64,000 bases of DNA from Ascidia mentula. Taxonomy: Eukaryota > Chordata > Ascidiacea > Phlebobranchia > Ascidiidae. Under the pieces are notes generated by a model that was not told the origin of the DNA, searched no databases, and saw nothing but the letters and a program-made list of their open reading frames with translations. Location: contig OX387204.1 of assembly GCA_947561715.1 (NCBI GenBank), positions 14,823,001 to 14,887,000 on the forward strand, in the 5' to 3' direction. Shown here in pieces: positions 61,423 through 64,000 of the stretch (positions within the stretch are counted from its first letter, which is position 1; each line of letters begins with the position of its first letter). Position numbers and translations under genes: made by a program.

Positions 61423-62211
61423 GTAAAATGGCGTCCAGGGTCGGCAAAGTGCTGTGCACAAAACATATGCATGACGTCATTTCAAACTATCTACGTTGCC
61501 AGCGTCACGCGCTGATTGCGTCATACCGGGAATATACGTGCGTGTTCGTGTTTTCCGAATACGGGTGTGAAGTAATTGTTACGACAAGGTGAATTCCGCA
61601 AAAAAATTTGCTTTTCTGAAAACTTTTTGCCACGCGTTGCGAAATCGCACAAAGAGAGGTTTTCTCCCATTTGAGCGCATACCGAGCGGTGTGTTAGTGC
61701 CCTTTCAAGGTCACGCCAATGACATTCACTGCTACACAGTTTTGTCATATTCGGTACATTTTCAATTCCGTTTCGAAACTAGATCTCGTGATTTGGTCTT
61801 CATTACATTATTTTTGGTTTTAAAATAACGACTTTGTTTTTCAACTCCGTCCACGATCCTTTGGTCTTTAGTAGGAAGCATATGGACATTTTACTTTGCT
61901 CCAGGTATATGAGTGAAGTGTTATTTGAATAACCAGCATCATACTGAAGTAAAAAAGTTACTAAAAAAAAACAATATTCGTTTTTCTTCTCTGTTCAAAT
62001 TATGTGTAATATACCGTGGACATGCGTTTTGATGAACAAAGAGGTTTTCTCTTAGAAAATTCACTAAATGCTTTTGTCCATTCTTTGAATTGCTTGGTAC
62101 TTATTCCAATGCGCATCAGCAGTGTGCAAAATATTGTTATCTCTGGCGTCACTTAGCGGTCAGTAAAAATTTTCCTTCTTATCACTAAACAACACTCGCT
62201 CTTCCGAAGAT

Positions 62212-62275
62212 ACATGGGTTAGTGCACGGGGCGTAAGACTCCCAATATCCTGGGTTCGAACCCCGGCGCGGCAAA
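62212..62275 (+). mobile_element. tRNA-derived SINE head
   Basis: GGGTTAGTGCACGGGG (A-box like) is followed by CTGGGTTCGAACCCCGG, a perfect-looking T arm and pol III B box. The 5' side cannot pair with CGCGGCA to make an acceptor stem, and the anticodon stem has only three pairs. It is therefore a tRNA-derived repeat or dead tRNA. A-rich sequence follows. Confidence 0.4.
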
Positions 62276-63641
62276 AATTCCAAGTATTTCAAATATCAGT
62301 TTAATTATCTAACTGCCTAGACCAACGAATTATCGTATTTCTGTCTGGTTTCACTGGGCATTGTGTGTCCATGTCAAACAAATAAGCTGAAACAAACATG
62401 ACAACGTCACAATATTTATCCTCCTAGAAACTGGTATGTTTGTGACGACATAATGACGTATCAGCGGTGCCGACGCTTACGTGCTTGGGTTGCGGAGCAA
62501 ATAAAAACAGTCGTAAAGTTTATTAGGCTGTTTTTGGAGGAAGGTATAGCGAACCTAGCAAGACCGCAAATCAGTAATGGGACTTTTTATGTGTATTCTA
62601 TAACAAGTCGTTTGTCATTTGTTCTAGTTTGTTGGCGGAAACTACAAATTCAAATTTATGTTGAATTTTCGAGAGACGTTGCTGGTTCTACCTCCTGATA
62701 ACAGTGTTAAAGGTCAAAACAAACCGTTAACCTGATGTATTTCAATGGAATCCATAAACTTCATTTAAAATGTCATTTGGCACTGAGCTTATTTTATACA
62801 ATCCAGAAAAAACTTTAGTAAGTTTTATATTCCGGATTTAGAATGTCATTCGGTCTGGAACACATTCCGTAAAAACCCCCAAAACATGAAGTCAGAGCGT
62901 GATTCACGTTTAATGAAATTACAATTACTTTCTTGCCTTAACATTGACCGCTACCACCACCGCTACGTAATTGCTCCCAAACGACTGCCCAAGTTCTTAA
63001 GGCTCCCCGAATAGTCTACCAAACCCATTTCTTTGAAGTCGGGATGAATGCAGACGTCACACATCCGGCTTACTAGCCGATGAATTGTGTTAGTCGTAAA
63101 AACTGGGAGAATGTGAAGGGAAACTTGTAACGGGTGTAAAATGCGGATTATCCGTCTGTTTCCAGATGTCTTTCTACGTTGCTCGTGGAACTGACAACGT
63201 TTGGGGTGTCGGATGATGAAAAGTTTACCGACGCCAAATAGCAAGTTCAACGGCCATGTATTAAAAACGGCCGAATGCGTCAGAGACAGACGGCAGCTAA
63301 AACGCAATATTAGATATTTCCGTTGCGGAAAAGAGCCCTTTTACTTTTGTGTGAAATCATCATTGAAATATGTGCATACGTGACTGTCAAACTCCTGGAG
63401 ACACGTAGAGGCCGGAAATGTTGTCCACGCGGGAAATGTCACCAATATAAGCATTTTCCTTTGAGTTGCAAAAATAAAATCGATGAATGTCGCCCTTATA
63501 AAGATCTGGATACAAGACAACGGATTTCCCGTAAAATGTTGCCTATTACAAGACATGTCTGGCGATTGAATTAAGCAAAGCAACTCCAAAAAAAGCGAGT
63601 CTTTCGAATCAATGCACAGTTTCATCATCCATTTTACCTTG

Positions 63642-63769
63642 ACGAGAACGACAGTGACGTCACCAAGACGTTTTCGCTTGTTTGCATGGGGACACTCATG
63701 CAATCGCTCGTAAGGTGGCGGATTCTGTGTGTAACTAAGTGCACGTTTCATGTTAGTCTGCCACCCCAT
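63642..63769 (-). CDS. Possible first exon, unrecognised
   Basis: A minus-strand ATG at 63769 opens MGWQTNMKRALSYTQ, then NPPPYERLHECPHANKRKRL and VTVVLVK, ending at an AAG/GTAAAA donor. PPPY is a WW-domain ligand and KRKR is a possible nuclear signal. The frame stays open past the donor to 63341, so this could also be a chance ORF. No second exon was found. Confidence 0.25.
63654..63663. promoter_or_regulatory. Perfect CRE palindrome
   Basis: GTGACGTCAC, a full CREB/ATF site with flanks that extend the palindrome. It overlaps the weak exon candidate on the minus strand. Isolated CRE cores also occur at 38549, 50978 and 57224, so this may be chance. Confidence 0.25.
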
Positions 63770-64000
63770 GAGATATAAAAGAAATCACCCCTTTCTCAAA
63801 ACAATGTTGCATCGTTCCTGAACTCAGACGTGTGCAAAAAAGCGCCAGGTTTCCAGTCCTGGACCGATTGAATCATGATGCTCGTTAGCCGGCGAAGACG
63901 GACGAACCACGTGACTCACACACACTGAGCGACGTTGAAGTTGTTTACACATCATTAGGCGCATTTCCTCTCTCGATTCGAAAGGGGCACCTGCAGGTCA

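Noticed and set aside
62212..62275. A functional tRNA gene
   Set aside because: Good T arm, but no acceptor stem and a poor anticodon stem.
1..64000. CRISPR arrays, rRNA genes, operons or phage genes
   Set aside because: None seen; the window is eukaryotic.

Overview
Eukaryotic genomic DNA from an animal. Genes are split into many short exons with GT-AG introns, there are no operons or Shine-Dalgarno sites, and introns and spacers are AT-rich. The families seen (sema domain, FAM20/PKDCC-type secretory kinases, EGF-family membrane ligands, an AMPK-beta-type glycogen-binding module) are metazoan. Compact genes of 3-15 kb with introns of a few hundred bases to about 3 kb suit an invertebrate deuterostome; a tunicate such as Ciona is my guess, not something the sequence proves. 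Exons below were built by hand from splice signals and codon phase. The splice phases agree across all junctions of four multi-exon genes, which is the main support for the models.

Layout, left to right. (1) At 350-498 (-) one exon of a sema-domain protein runs toward the left edge. (2) 6156-18319 (+), gene A: 14 exons, about 994 aa, coiled-coil protein ending in a C-terminal hydrophobic tail anchor. (3) 18883-25676 (-), gene B: 13 exons, about 835 aa, type II membrane protein with a PKDCC/FAM69-like kinase domain followed by a FAM20/GASK-like kinase domain. Both domains seem to lack catalytic residues. Genes A and B are tail to tail. (4) 27797-42302 (+), gene C: 8 exons, about 836 aa, with an N-terminal myristoylation-type sequence, a long disordered middle and a C-terminal CBM48 glycogen-binding domain. 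Genes B and C are head to head, about 2.1 kb apart. A broken or spliced minus-strand reading frame lies inside gene C intron 4, and two hAT-type MITEs lie in other gene C introns. (5) 46468-47975 (+), gene D, and 52555-55695 (-), gene E: a tail-to-tail pair of paralogous single-pass EGF-TM proteins. Their exon pattern is that of ErbB ligands; the 5' exon of each is not resolved. (6) 55.7-64 kb: mostly non-coding, with an unrecognised two-exon minus-strand gene piece at 59163-59608, two weak exon candidates and a tRNA-derived repeat head.

The genes do not form one pathway. Themes that recur are secretory-pathway or membrane placement (B, C, D, E and the tail anchor of A) and signalling scaffolds rather than metabolic enzymes. 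The strongest candidates for something undescribed are gene B (two secretory kinase-like folds fused and both apparently degenerate) and gene C (a lipid-anchored glycogen-binding protein built on CBM48).
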